The position numbers and the translations under genes are program-made. The notes below the pieces were generated by a model, which made no database searches, was not told the DNA's origin, and saw nothing but the letters and a program-made list of their open reading frames with translations. A DNA stretch of 64,000 bases from Oscarella lobularis (taxonomy: Eukaryota > Porifera > Homoscleromorpha > Homosclerophorida > Oscarellidae): assembly GCF_947507565.1 (NCBI RefSeq), contig NC_089175.1, forward strand, positions 6,499,733 through 6,563,732. Reading direction: 5' to 3'. How positions within the stretch are numbered: position 1 is the stretch's first letter; the number at the start of each line of letters is the position of its first letter. Shown one piece after another: positions 26,011 through 41,320 of this stretch.

Positions 26011-27607
26011 ATGGCCGAGTATTTCGGCGACGAAGGAGACGAAGACGGGCAAATGGAAGTAAGCGAGCCTTCTCCTCACCTTCTCTCGTTGCCTATGAAC
26101 GACGTTCGAGGGTCACATGCTCACAAACGAGCCGTACGACGAAGCAGTCGACGTAAGCGACCCCGAAGAGATTCCCAGTCTCAATTCGTCGCCGCGAGGA
26201 GGACACCCGTCTCTGCAGCAGCAGCAGCAGCAGCTGAGAGAACGAGGCGGGGCCCCCGCCGGGGCGTCGGCGCGCCAAACAGGTAGCTACACAACAACCG
26301 GGCCTTTAAAACTAGACAACGTGTTTCTAAAATCAAGTAGGAGGATTAGAGAAACTTAGCTTAGGTGGCGGCGAACAAGGCGACAATCCATACAAGGCAA
26401 AATCAATAAATCAATAAATCAATAATTTTAATCTATTTCTTCTAAGGGTGAGGGTAATCTTAGTGAGGGTGGAAGTAGCAATGAAGATGAGGAAGACGAA
26501 GAGGGTGGACTTCCCTTGGAGGGAGCGTACGATCCTCAAGAGTTTGCTCACCTGCCTGTGAGCGAAGACATACAGCAACTCTTTCAACTCATTACCAAAT
26601 ATAAACCGCAACAAATCGATCTCGATACGAAACTCAGACCTTTTATTCCCGATTATATTCCGACTGTGGGAGACATTGACGCCTTTCTCAAAGTATATAT
26701 AAGAATAATTTAACTAATTATTAATTATTAATTTATTTTTAGGTTGGTCGTCCTGACAGCAAGGATGATCAGCTTGGATTGACTGTTCTCGATGAACCAA
26801 TAGCAAAGCAATCTGATCCAACAGGTCACATGACAAATTCTCCTTTTTTTACTTATATGTTTATTTCTTTGTTTAGTTTTGGGTATGAAAATACGGAATA
26901 CGACGAAAGAAACGTCAATAAAAGCCATGGTTACTACTAGATGAGGACAAGAGCTTTTATCCAGATTTCCTAATTTTATTTTTTCAATAGAGTGTTCATA
27001 GTTTGCAGAATCCAGAGAAGAATCCCAAAGCATTGGATAATTGGATCAAAAGCATAGCGTAAGAGCAGAGAGAGAAAAAATTAAATATAATATTTATATG
27101 GAATTTCATATTAGAGAACTTCATCGTGACAAACCAGCTCCAACTGTACACTATCAAAAGTAGCAATTAGAATACCAAAAAAATTAAATAAATAATTTTA
27201 TTTTAGAAATATGCCCAGTATTGACGAACTGATGCAAGCGTGGCCTCCGGATTTCGAAGAAATGCTGCAATCCGTATGCAACATAAAGTTGATAGATAGC
27301 AAATAATTCAATATTTATTTAGACTTCGCTTCCTACAGCCGAACTTGACTGCAGTTTGAAGGAATACATCGACGTTCTGTGTGGTAAGAAATATTAATTA
27401 AGACTTATATTCTCTTGATTATTCTGACTCAGGAATATTGGATATACCTGTTTATAAGAATCGCGTACACTCACTTCATCTTCTCTTCTCACTCTATTCC
27501 GAATTCAAAAATTCTCAGGTACACAAACGATTACATACAGTAGAAAAACGACACTTATTTCCCCGTAGCATTTCCAATCGCGCAAAACGGAAGCGGAAAT
27601 GACGTAA
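26011..27607 (+). CDS. IFT46: Intraflagellar transport protein 46
   Basis: Orthologue of IFT46, an IFT-B core subunit that works in anterograde transport in cilia. The ATG at 26011 starts a short first exon (MAEYFGDEGDEDGQME). A donor at about 26056 joins to an acceptor near 26109, giving an acidic N-terminus. The conserved core follows: LEGAYDPQEFAHLPV, IDLDTKLRPFIPDYIP, VGDIDAFLKV, LGLTVLDEP, KNPKALDNWI, LHRDKPAPTVHY, PSIDELMQAWP, SLPTAELDCSLKEYID, ILDIPVYKNR and LHLLFSLYSEFKNSQHF, ending in KTEAEMT-stop. All are near-identical in position and order to vertebrate IFT46. The gene is complete, with only 96 bp to the SIK start codon downstream. It implies flagellated cells. Confidence 0.93.
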
Positions 27608-27687
27608 CCATGGACGAAAGAGTGTATTTTTATCTTCGGTAGTGTAACGCGTCCACGTCACGTGCTAACGTAATCCACTACGCGTAA

Positions 27688-31124
<3,437 letters not shown>

Positions 31125-32228
31125 TATAAAAAAAGTTCCTTAGCTTAGTGTTAGCACTTTTGCTGTGCTGGAAGAGCAGGGCGTTCCCTCGTTCCTCTCC
31201 TGTTCCCGTGGAATGCGCGGGAAAATGCGAACGCTTTTGCCACCGCAGTTTTTATAAAATTCACACTCTATCGTTATAATTAATTAAGGACCAAAAACAG
31301 AGTCGAAGAATATATTTGATTTTAGTTTGAGAGACTACTGCCTCTGTCAAGACGAAAAAAAGAGTTATAATGAGCACTTTAGGCGCGGTAGGTGTCAGCA
31401 ATTTCAAAGCTTTTGCCAACACAGTTTTTTTTAAATTAACTTTACACTTGATTAAGATACAAACCAAAAGGAAAGTCAAACAATATATCGCGTTTTTGTT
31501 TGGGAAGTCAACACCAGAAAATTACAAACATTTCAGGACCAATGCCAAGTTGAGAAGAAGTGAAATGAGAAGAAGTGAAATGAGAAGAAGAAGTAAAATT
31601 AGCACAATTCCCAGGTAGGGTGGCAGATCAGCAACGTTAGATTTTCGCATCGTGATGACCTGAAAAAGAAGAAAGCACCGCCGCGGCTCATCTATGGACA
31701 ATTGATATACTTTGCGGTTACAGTAGGACGGACGCAGGAAGCTGAAGTGTTGAAGCACGAGCGTCGAAGCTGAAATGATGTTTGGGTTGACAGACAATAC
31801 GTCTGCTCAACTGAGCCATTCACCGTATGACCATATTAGAGCCAGTGATTTCGGCAACGAAGAGAATACTGCAACTGCAGCGACCATTCAGGTACAAACC
31901 CAGCTTTTTAATGTGAAGAGAAGCTGCATGGAGAAACTCGTCTGTTGGGCCTTCGCTCACAGATATAGCATTTTAGCCATGCGCAACGTGCATGCACTAA
32001 AGCCTCGATCAATTGGACAAAGGAGCAATTCAATTGTCCAGTCAGCGTTTTAACATAAACGTTTTTCGCTGGTATTGTATCAGAGGCTATTTAGTGATGT
32101 TGTTGCTGTCAAACAGCCATCAGTGAAAAGCCTTTTCTTCCTGCACATAAAAAGGTAAGTATTCATTTTTAAGTTACCTCATTCTTGTGAAATTTGGCTA
32201 CATGTAGGGAGAGAGTGCGTGAGTGAAT
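31125..32228. repeat. Duplicated spacer, copy 1 (3' of SIK)
   Basis: The SIK 3' flank and spacer, repeated at 41931-43016 with high identity. A partial third copy lies at 50180-50540, starting at a motif like TTTGCTGTGCTGGAAG. It contains a short frame conserved between copies 1 and 2 (31775 and 42562: MMF(G/E)LTDN(T/A)SAQLSHSP...) that reaches a CAG/GTACAA donor-like site. The frame may be a non-essential or lost exon. No clear gene is seen. Confidence 0.7.
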
Positions 32229-32590
32229 TTACGTGTTTCTGAGCTGCAACGTACCTTCTTGCTCACATTTTACTCGTTCCTTCATTATTTCTTTTGCAAC
32301 GTGTTCCTGTCCTTCGGTTTCTTTCAAAATCGTTCAAACGAATCTGGTCCTTTTCTCGGTAAAATCGAAACGAGAAGCTGTCGCGATTCTTCTGCATTGT
32401 CGTAAGCTTTCATCTTCTCATACTCTTCGCGAGTGATGAGAAAGACGGCGTGAAGACGATCGATGAGAACGTTAGGGCAGAAGAATCTCGACGAGAACGG
32501 GAAGAATGGGCCGCACGTGAGTGTTCCATCTTTCCAGAGGCAAAATGGCGAGATCGAGCCGGAGGAGAACGAAATTGGGGACTCGGAATA
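32229..32590 (-). pseudogene. Broken CARD gene, copy 1
   Basis: Minus-strand relative of the CARD-only gene at 43017-43316. Recognisable pieces in order are THVRPILPVLVEIL, then PNVLIDRLHAVFLITREEYEKM with LLVSILPRKGPDSFERF, then LKETEGQEHVAKEIMK, ending in the same TLQLRNT-stop as the intact copy. The three pieces lie in different frames, so about two single-base shifts separate them. Either the gene is dead or the assembly has small errors in this region. It lies upstream of the first ankyrin-ROCO gene, in the opposite orientation. Confidence 0.7.
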
Positions 32591-33050
32591 ATTAACATCA
32601 CGAGATGCTTGAATTTGCATGCTGTGGTCTGGAGCACTAAGAAACAGCGAAGTTTCGATCAGCTCAGCTATATTCATCATGGGCATGGTTTCTTTATAGA
32701 AATTTGAACGGTATGAGCGACGAAACGACTCGACGTTTTCATTTTTAGGTCATTTTTTTGAGCCCCGGATAGTACAGTTACGCCCCAGCAAGCTTTTTGC
32801 GTACTTTTAGGGTAGTAGCTCGACACTCCGAAGCATGACATACGACTCGAACAGCTTTTCGATGGAAAAAGACGGTTTGTTTTGTTTTCAAATCGCGTTG
32901 AGTTACGTACGTGGACTGCATGAAAACGCCGTTCTTTGTTATGCTGCTGCCTTTTCCCAAAGCGATATGCAGTCCAGCGCGTACATGCTCTGATGTTGGA
33001 AGATCTTCTAGACATCGTTTTTCGATAATCGTTCGGATTCGATTTTGTAG
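32591..33050 (+). promoter_or_regulatory. Upstream region of ankyrin-ROCO-death gene A
   Basis: A block conserved upstream of all three paralogs starts with AGCCCCGGATAGTACAG (32761; also 43753 and 50556). About 75 bp later an ATG (32835) opens MTYDSNSFSMEKDGLF. Paralogs C (50650) and B (43826) have similar starts (MANVSKSFSMEKAGLF, MANASKNLL). This may be the first coding exon, but I could not find a donor that joins all three to the next exon in phase. Confidence 0.45.
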
Positions 33051-36000
33051 TGTTCCTATCGGCTGTCGAAGAAGGAGATAGAAATGTCGTATCACAGTTC
33101 ATCCGTCGCTATCCAGAAAAGTGGAAGGAAGCGAGGAACACTGTACAGGCGAAGGCTTTTGCATTAGTAAACAATTCATTGCGACTCTTTTAATTCTTTG
33201 TAGCACAGAGAAACTGCTCTTCATCTCGCTCCAACTGCTGAAATAGCAGAATCTCTGATCTCAGCAAAGGCTAATTTGGAATCAGTAGATAAGGTGCTAA
33301 TGACAAATGCGCAACTGTTTTCTCACAGTTTGATATCAGTGGGGGTTTACGCCTTTTCTTCGCGCCGTTTTCAATGGAAATTCCGTCGTCATAGATGTTC
33401 TTATTCAACATGGTTGCCACGTTTCCGCAAAAACTAATGTGAGTGAAAAGCCGATTGTCGGTGATTTAGTTATCAATAATGGATTGTAGGATGGTAATGG
33501 AGCTTTGGCAGTTGCGTGTGTAAGAGGTCAATTGGCTATTGCAGAACAACTGGTTCAAATGGGATTCAGTGTTGATGAACCTGATCAGGTAATAGAACCT
33601 TATAGTTTTGTAAAAATTGTTGTTATTAAAAATGAATATTCAGGATGGCTTTACTTCACTTCATTTGGCGTGTCAGGAAGGACGCGCTAAAACTGCTGAC
33701 TTTCTTCTTTCAGCTGGAGCTAATATGGAAGCTTTGGACAAAGTGATTATTTATGAGTGATTCGAGGATAATTTTCTATAGTTTTACGTTAGTGGGGATA
33801 CACGCCTTTTCTGCACGCTGTTTTAAAAGGGCATTCCAAAATTATGGAGGCTCTTATTCAGCGTGGCTGCAACATTTATGCAAAGACTAATGTACGTCAG
33901 AATATGTCCTGGTCAATTAATTAACCAATAATGGAATGTAGGATAGCAATGGAGCTCTGGCAATTGCGAGTCAAGAAGGTCATTTCGATATTGCGAAGAA
34001 ACTTGTTGTAATGGGATGCAGTGTTAATGAGTCTCATCAAGTAATATAATTTGACTAATTTTTATAGGTTTGTCATTTACTGTTTAGATTGGCTACACTG
34101 CACTTCATTGGGCGTGTCAGAATGGACACTCTCGAACTGCTGACTTTCTAATTTCATCTGGAGCTAATATAGAAGCTTTGGACAAGGTACCGATTGATTA
34201 GCAATTAGAGGAATAACTTTTCACGGCTCGACAGCAGGAGGGATTGACGCCTTTTTTGTGCGCCGTTGTGGGCGGACATTGCGAAATCATGGAGGCTTTA
34301 ATTAAGCATGGTTGCAACGTTACCGCAAAAAGCAACGTAAACAATAAGAAAAGGAGCTATTTTTAATTAATTATAAATAGTGAAATGTAGGATGGCAATG
34401 GAGCTCTGGCAATTGCTAGTCAAAAAGGTCTTTCGGATGTTGCACGAAAACTTGTTCAAATGGGAGTCAGTATCAATGATCGTGATCAGGTATTAAACCG
34501 GATTTGTGAATAAACCGTTACGGTATCATGAATGTTCAGGTTGGCGCTACTGCACTTCATTGGGCGTGTCAACTAGGACACGCTCAAACCGCTGAATTTC
34601 TTATTTCAGCGGGAGCCGACATAGAAGGAAAAAATATGGTGATGTTCTTTTCATCGTATGATTTTATTCTTTTGACGTTGTTATTAGTTTGGCAGAACGC
34701 CCCTTCTTGAAGCTGACTTCTACGAGCACCGCGATGTTGTTGAAGCTCTTGTACGGATTTTGAGTAGTCAAATTGCAATCGAAGAAGGTCTAAACAAAGA
34801 GAACCAAACGAAGGTGCGTGTTTTAAGCCAAATCATTCGGTAGCGAATTGCATAGCTATAAATGTACGAGAATGAATTGTTAATTCTAGTCTTTTTCTTC
34901 ACACTTTTTTCTTAGGTTGATGAAGAAGTCCACACTAATGATGCAATTTCTGAAGACGTTCTTGATGAAACTCGCCAAGAAAACGCTGAATTTTCTCAAA
35001 AAATTTACGACGAAGCTTTAAAACGCGGCTCCGTAACGGTGAATCGCTCTCGTGTCATTGTTGCCGGTCAAGACGGAGCTGGAAAATCGTGTCTTGTTGA
35101 TTCTCTTTTGAACAGACCCTTTGAAAAAGATAAAGCGAGCACAGAAGGAGCAGCCGTGGCAATGATCCACACAGCCACAAGCGGCTGGGTCGCTACTGAG
35201 AGCAAGGATCATTTAGATCCGCTTATTGCAGAGGGAGTCTATCGCATGAATCAGAAGCAGTTGACGTTGGAGACAACGCAAAAAGTCTCTTCTGAATCAT
35301 CATCGCATTTTGTCATTGAATCAAAAGACCTCGAGCCAAAATCAGAAATGACAACCGCAGATGAATCAGAGCGTTGCTACGATCCTTCTACAGCAGTGGA
35401 CTCCGCTGAACCGACGCCTTTAGTGGAAACACTGAAAGAGAATTTAATAACAGTTGGCATGGAAGCGAAAACGCTCACGGCTAACCAGCAACAATTGGTC
35501 GACACTTTTGTTAAAAGTAAGATAAGCGAAGAAGAACTTAAGAAACATGTCCTCGGCGTTCGCGATATCTGGGATTTGGGTGGGCAGGAAGTTTATCTCG
35601 CCACTCATTGGGCTCTCATGCCAGACTGTAAAACGTTTGGATTGTCCATATACATGGTTGTGATGGACATATCGAAATTGTTGTCCGATAAAGCGGAGTC
35701 GTTTCATCGATCTTCGGGTGGCAAAGTAGTACACCAAACAAACGAATTGGGCTGGATTCGTACAAATGGAGACTTTCCTCTCTACTGGTTCGGTTCAATT
35801 ACGGCGGCTCACGAAGAGACACCCATGGGCAATCATTGGCTAGGTAAAGACGAAGAGGTCGCTCCTCCTCCTGTCTTTGCCATTGGTTCTCACCGAGACG
35901 TCTTAGACAGCCTCAAGGAGAAGTTTCCGGATTCAACGTCAGTAGAAAAGTGGCTGATTGACCAAGGAAATTATTTTGAACAACTGCTTAGCGACAGCGA

Positions 36001-37752
36001 ATTCATGAAACACATCGTCCAACCGAAGCGACCCGGAGTCAGGAAAGACGATGAAGACTTCCGCGAGATCATCCATTTCTTCAAGAGATTATTTCTAATA
36101 GACAATTCTGTCTCCGGCTCAGGGTCTCCTTGTAAAGGCGTTAAAGAAATTCGACAACGAGTCGATCGCATGACGACGACGTATTGGAAAGGAAGAAAGA
36201 AACAACCTCTATTCTGGGTTTACCTTGAAATCCTTCTGTTCCGTTGGAGCACAGTCATGAAAACGGTCGTGGCTGAGGTGGAAGAAATAGTAAAGCTTGC
36301 TCAGCATCCTAAAATCTGCAATATTTCGAGTCGCGACGAAGTCCTCGTGGCACTGAAATATCTTGCGAACGTCGGAGCAATTCTCTATTACCCGGAAGTG
36401 GACGGCTTGAACGACGTCGTCTTTACGAAACCTATGTGGATAATCAATGCTCTATCAGCGTTTGTGACATCGGCAGAGCCGGGTCCATTGATGGAGCCGA
36501 AATGGAACATTCTGAAAAAGGAAGGAGTGATGTCAAATGACTTGATGAACTATCGTTTACAGCAAATGCGGGATGCTTGTTTTGGCGATTTGGCTACTAG
36601 TGCTTCCCTCACTGACTCCGATCGGGAGAGAATTGAAGACGATAATAAACTAATTGTACGACTTCTGGAACTACTTGACGTCATCACCCCGGCTGAGGGA
36701 TCCAATTATTACGTTCCTTCAATGCTTAAAACGTCATTTTTGTATCCGGTTACACATTGGGAACGTGTCACTCTTTCCGACTCCGAGTCACCTCGGTGTT
36801 ATCTTCCGGCTCCTCTCATCGTCATTCCGAGAAAGCTAAAATTTATTCCGGAATGCCTCTTCTTCCGTCTAATAATCCGCTTTCTCAAACTTCATCCTAA
36901 TAAACCGCGACTTGCGCGTCATCAGTGCATCTTCCTAGTTCAAGATAAACGCTCGCCAGTTGAAGGTATAGATTATATAATATTTGCCGCACTCTAAGTG
37001 CAAGTCTTTTGCTTTGTTTCAGTTGAAGTTGAACTGTTGTATCACAATCGAGGCAAATGGGTTGCTCTGACGCTTTGTTTCGTTAATGAAGATGACTCAG
37101 AAAAGATAAGCAGCCAATTCTTGGCCTCAGTCAAGAACGAGTTATGCCAGCAAATGAAGCATGTCTGTCAACAAGGCATGAGAGGCTTCAAATTTAGCGT
37201 TTGCTGTCAAACAAAGAAAGCCGTTCGTAAGGCTGAGGAGTTCAGTATTGATTTTGAAAGTCTTCCTGTGATAATCGGCGAGGATTGCGACTATTCACCA
37301 AAAAATCCAAAGCTTTATACCCCATTTAATGTACCACTGGCTGTAAAGCGAGAAGAGCTTCTCAGAATTAATTGTTGGTTTAGGCATCAGCGCCTTGATT
37401 CGCGGCCTTCATCTCAAGGCAAGACGGAAGAAACTCTTTGAGCTCAATTAATCACGTTTGTTTCATTACAGATGCACTTCCAAAGGAGATAAGCAAGTCT
37501 CTAATTTGCGTTGTCGCGACTATAGTAGAAGCCAAATGGCAGAAGTTTGCTATTTTTTTGGGACGAAAAGCCAGTACCTTACCGCAGTACAAGGAAAAGT
37601 CGGATGAGAATTTCCTTCGAGCGATCATGGTCATAGAGGACTGGATTTCGGAATGCGGTCAAAAGGCAACGGTAAATGCTCTCATTGGAGCTTGCGAATT
37701 TTGCGGCTTTCATAGAGATATCATCGAAGCGGCTTACAAAGAAATGTCGTAG
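33051..37752 (+). CDS. Ankyrin-Roc-COR-death-domain protein A
   Basis: From the first well-defined exon (33051-33142), exons join in frame to about 1308 codons; the true start lies upstream. Eleven ankyrin-type repeats follow, nine of them one per exon of exactly 99 bp (33340-33438 and so on). The large exon 34916-36965 encodes a Roc GTPase with P-loop GQDGAGKS, WDLGGQEVYLATH and a GSHRD G4-like motif, then COR (PLFWVYLEILLFRW, LKYLANVGAILYYPE). Exon 37023-37418 continues the C-terminal ROCO region. The last exon (37472-37752) is a death domain (FLGRKASTLPQYKEKS, MVIEDWISECGQKATVNALI). The intron between these two starts with GC (CAAG/GCAAGA). If it is retained, the protein ends early at 37441. 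The architecture recalls DAPK without the kinase. It is likely a nucleotide-regulated scaffold in death or immune signalling (inference). Confidence 0.88.
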
Positions 37753-38680
37753 TAATGTGTAAATAGGGGGAATCAATGACATATATTACATAATCCACGT
37801 AATTAGATGAAGCATAATATGCCGTTTATCATCACAGCAGCAAACAACTGCATGGAAGAATGAGTGAGTAGTTTCAAACACCCAATGATATGCAGCAACG
37901 CATCGATACATATCAACGCTCATATTTAAAAGTTTCGTTGGCAGTGCTAATAGTTTAGACAAAGATACGGTTAAGACGTAGGAATACATGAAAGAATGAA
38001 AGCACTTTCACATATCCCTGCTAGCACATGCTGTTTAATAGTCACGTGACTCTGTAACAACATGGCGACGCGAAACTTTACAGAGGAGAAATGCTAGCGG
38101 CTCAAGCCTCAACGGCATCGCAAAGTTCGTCAGCGAGTGACTTTTCTGCGAGAATCTGACCGGCGTTTCAATTCGCAGCACCGTTCTGGAGCTTTCTCCA
38201 GTCTTTCTATCCGTCAAAGAAGGCCTAAAGCTCGCCAGAGCTTTCGTAGAGAAGCGATACGCTCTCTTTTGACCTCTACAGTAGGCGATTCGAACGACGA
38301 CGAAAGCCACGGCTGACGCTACGGCAGATTGTAAGCCTTGAAGGGGGAGGCGGACGAAGGAGTGAGCTTACCAATACAAAATCATGATGTTTTTAGTACT
38401 GTCATCAAGGCTCTCACTATATACACAGATCCAACGATACTAGAAGACAATCCTTTTTCTAATACACTTGCCTGAATTCAATTGTGATTATATCTTTATC
38501 TCTTCTCTAAGGTAAACACCACGTGATTATTTATTTCTATACTAGCGTTGTCTTGAAACCCTTAGATCTACCCGTTTACGTAACGGTCGCTAAATATTCT
38601 GTTTACCTTTATCCCGTTATACGCCAGCTTTATTGGAACTCGTCAACGTACAGTATCTCATTACTATTTTATTAGTAACA
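37753..38680. repeat. Spacer repeat 3' of ROCO gene A
   Basis: The part 37790-38340 recurs 3' of gene B (49650-50160) and of gene C (54690-55270). Each copy has a GTCACGTGAC- or GTCATGTGAC-like box and an ACATGGCGNCG start-like site, but the frames behind these ATGs are not conserved. The part 38440-38575 is repeated at 41196-41320. No gene is seen. Confidence 0.65.
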
Positions 38681-39078
38681 TGTATAATTGTATTTAGTTT
38701 TCTAGATGACCTGAAAGAGAGCGCATTCATTCAACAGATGTTGAAGAACTCATTTGATATTGAGAGTTCTGTCAAGCCGTTGCCAGTGTACCATGTAATG
38801 TAACAATATTGGCATGTACGTACACTGATTGACTCACGTCTGTTTTTCTCAGCGAGTGCTTTTACGCTCTACCAACAGGCCAGTCAGAAACTAGTCAGAG
38901 TTGGACGCATTCATAAAGGTACTTGGTTACTTTTAGTACTTGTTTATCCGGAAGGTATGTGTTATTTTTCGTGGTCGGCTAGCTGCAGTTCGTTTTACGT
39001 CAGCGCACGTTTATTCACAGCTAAATTTACACGGACAGGCAAGCAGAGTGACAGAGGGGTTAGTCTCTTCCATGCAAT
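38681..39078 (+). repeat. 3' flank repeat of the FReD genes
   Basis: Related copies lie 3' of each fibrinogen-domain unit: 38690-39078, 56910-57124, 58990-59296 and 61560-61951. Shared landmarks on the plus strand are CTCACGTCTTT, a tract like CTCTACTAACACGCCAGTCA, and TTATTTATC before the fibrinogen exon. The copies at 38705 and 61572 follow a TTTTCTAG acceptor-like site and resemble exon 2 of the small gene at 60986. They may be remnants of that gene. Confidence 0.6.
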
Positions 39079-40459
39079 TTATCCTTTTTTTCTAAATTTC
39101 ATTTCCGAAAATGCCAAGGGTGAATATCCTTTCCATGTGTACCAAAAGAATTTACGTTGATATATACCGTTTAGAAGGGTCTGATGACAAGCATTATACC
39201 ACCAACCACCGTTACTTACAACAGCACAGTTTCTGTGACCTCGACTGACGTTGTCATTGTCTTGATCTTTTGTTGAAAATTTCATTCCATTCACGTTTGC
39301 AGTTGGAACTCCAGCCGCTACCATTGCATTGCCTGCTGTCCCACTGTACCCACTGAAGCTTAGAGTGTACTTGGAAACGGAATCTCCCACATTAAAGCTT
39401 CTGTACTTGGCGTATGCACTGTTTTCTGAGTGATCTTTCAAATCAATTCTTAATTCATTAGCTCCATTTAGCTGCAAGAGCTGGTGAAGAGGAGCTAATC
39501 CAAGCCAATAGTCGCCATCAATATTGCCAAATCCTCTTTCGTAGTCATTCCATCCACGATCAAAGTCAACTGATCCATCCTTGCGTCTTTGAAAGACTGT
39601 CCATCCTCCGCCGTCGGTATCCATGTCACAGTAGACAGTAAGTAGGCCAATTCCTGCAAAGGTAATTGTATAACTGCCACTTGAAAGATGGGGAGACCGT
39701 TTATGTAGGCAAGAGCAGTCGCAGGAAATGGATTCAACAATAGCTACGTTCATTTTCATGAGAAATAGTTTGCGCAGTACATCAAAGCATACTTTGCAGA
39801 TGTTGGAGTTGGTTTTGCAGTAATTTGCGTGTGTCGTTTGACATGACCCCAGGAAGACCTTGAATGCCTCTTTCACCTTTCTAATATAAAACGCGCTCTC
39901 AAAATCATTCTTTTATTTAATAGGACAGCACCTGTCCAATGTGACCTTTAGGCCCGACGGGTCCTGTGACGCCAGTGTAGCCTTGATTTCCCTTGTCACC
40001 TTTTGAGCCAGCCTTTCCAATCTTTCCCTTTTTGAAAATTATGTTTATGTCTTCCGTTGGCTTTCTCTCATTGTACTGCTACCTGTACACCGGTGTTCCC
40101 TCTGTCTCCTTTATCACCTTTAAATCCTCTTGGTCCCAACATCCCTCTCTCTCCAGTAGGACCCTATGACAAATTTAGGTATCACCACCATGATCACTTG
40201 TCACTACGTACCGCTCTTCCAACTGAACCAGGCGGCCCACGCGAACCAACAGTGCCAGGTAAACCTTGAGGTCCTACAGGTCCTGGCAATCCCTGAGGTC
40301 CAACGGTATGTTTATGATCACACGCAGTGGACGTTGGCTGCAGCAGTAACACGTTCTTTAGACCAAAAATAAATGATTTTGTTTGTTTGCCTGAGAAGAC
40401 GCGTTTGTCACAACGTAGCCAAGTAGGCAAAGGAGCAGCTGCGTTCTCATTGTTTTCAT
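39079..40459 (-). CDS. Ficolin-like collagen-fibrinogen protein 1
   Basis: Six minus-strand exons read to about 374 residues. Exon 1 (40391-40459) is a signal peptide, MKTMRTQLLLCLLGYVVTNA. Exons 40212-40337, 40083-40163 and 39932-40027, and the start of the exon near 39880, are collagen Gly-X-Y. A short helical neck follows. The fibrinogen-like domain (39079-39743) has VYCDMDTDGGGWTVFQRRKDG, YERGFGNIDGDYWLGL, a KDQDND calcium-site-like motif and GGWWYNACH. This is the ficolin build: secreted, trimerising through collagen, with a sugar- or acetyl-binding head. In ficolins that serves innate recognition; the role here is inferred. Intron 1 begins with GC (CAG/GCAAAC). A TATA box lies at 40502-40508. 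Confidence 0.88.
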
Positions 40460-40501
40460 AGCTAGAGTAGTTTGAATGACAGTCTTCTTCTGTCTAAGTG
40501 C

Positions 40502-40508
40502 TTATATG
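40502..40508 (-). promoter_or_regulatory. TATA box of FReD gene 1
   Basis: CATATAAGC on the minus strand, about 45 bp before the start codon. All five secreted genes in this island have a TATA motif at the same spacing: 56545-56550, 58369-58376, 60636-60644 and 63392-63400. Confidence 0.6.
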
Positions 40509-40608
40509 ATGAATTTTAGATACGGAAAACACGGAATGACGCCATGTCCGTGTTATTTACATTTTAAGATTTCCAAAAAAGGTCTTGTCCGTGTGGCCGT
40601 CCGTGTGC

Positions 40609-40636
40609 GGGGGGGGGGGGGGGGGGGGGGGGGGGG
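40609..40636 (+). repeat. 28-nt poly-G tract in FReD gene 1 upstream region
   Basis: Uninterrupted run of 28 G in the region 5' of FReD gene 1. The matching positions upstream of the other two FReD genes hold only GGGGG (60733 and 63490). The length may be affected by sequencing. It could form a G-quadruplex. Confidence 0.9.
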
Positions 40637-40641
40637 TAGAG

Positions 40642-41195
40642 TTGCGCTTGCGCAAGACCCCTTTCGAAGTCGAGCTAGAAACACATGCGCCCAGACTGTT
40701 TTCGTCTCGTCAGCCACACAATTTCTGATGCCGCGGAACTCCTGTGTCTTTTTTGACTGCATTCTACCCTCGTGTCGCCGCGAAACATCATCGAATCGCG
40801 AGAAAACGCCCTATTTCTTCGCGACTACACCTACGTTCGAAACCAGGAGCAACTACGACCACAGAATCGACTCTGCGACGGTAAGAAGTCAAACGCAAAG
40901 GACGCAAACGGCTGCAACGGAGCTCGTTCGCTCAGGAACTCGCGAGACCGTTACGAAGAATTTCGCAAAATGAAATCGCATCGAAGTAGACTCTAATTCT
41001 TTTCAGTGATTTGGAAAAGTTCGTCCTCGATCTTAATCGGTACGAAAGAACATAATTAATCGTGTTAGAACCGATGATGCTCTATCCCATATCCCATAGA
41101 AGATAATCGTCTTTCTAGTACGAAAGAACATTATTAATCAATTAATTATTCGTTTTAGTACCGTTGTCTCACAGAACTGCTGATGCTCTATCCCA
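40642..41195. promoter_or_regulatory. Shared upstream region with NRF1-like palindrome; small-gene remnant
   Basis: TTGCGCTTGCGCAAG at 40642-40656 is an NRF1-type palindrome, also found at about 60747-60761 and, as TTGCGCCCGCGCAAG, at about 63498-63512. The following sequence parallels exon 1 of the small plus-strand gene at 60986, but its ATG is ACG and the frame is broken, so it looks dead here. Confidence 0.5.
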
Positions 41196-41320
41196 TCGTC
41201 TTTCTAATACTCGTGCCTTAATTCAATTGTGATCATATCTCAATCTCTTCTCTAAGGTGAATACTACGTGATTATTTATTTCTATACTAGCGTCGTCTTG
41301 AGACTCTTAGATCTCCTGCT
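41196..41320. repeat. Copy of 38440-38575
   Basis: Near-identical run (TTCAATTGTGATCATATCTC, then ACGTGATTATTTATTTCTAT) shared with 38440-38575. It stops exactly where the SIK-tail fragment begins, marking a recombination joint near 41320. Confidence 0.7.

Noticed and set aside
37438-37752. Separate small gene starting at 37438
   Set aside because: It is the death-domain exon of ROCO gene A; comparison with B and C shows it joins by a GC-AG intron.
40553-40973. Frames with poly-Gly or poly-Pro around 40600
   Set aside because: They arise from translating the 28-G tract; start codons and surrounding sequence are not conserved in the sister promoters.
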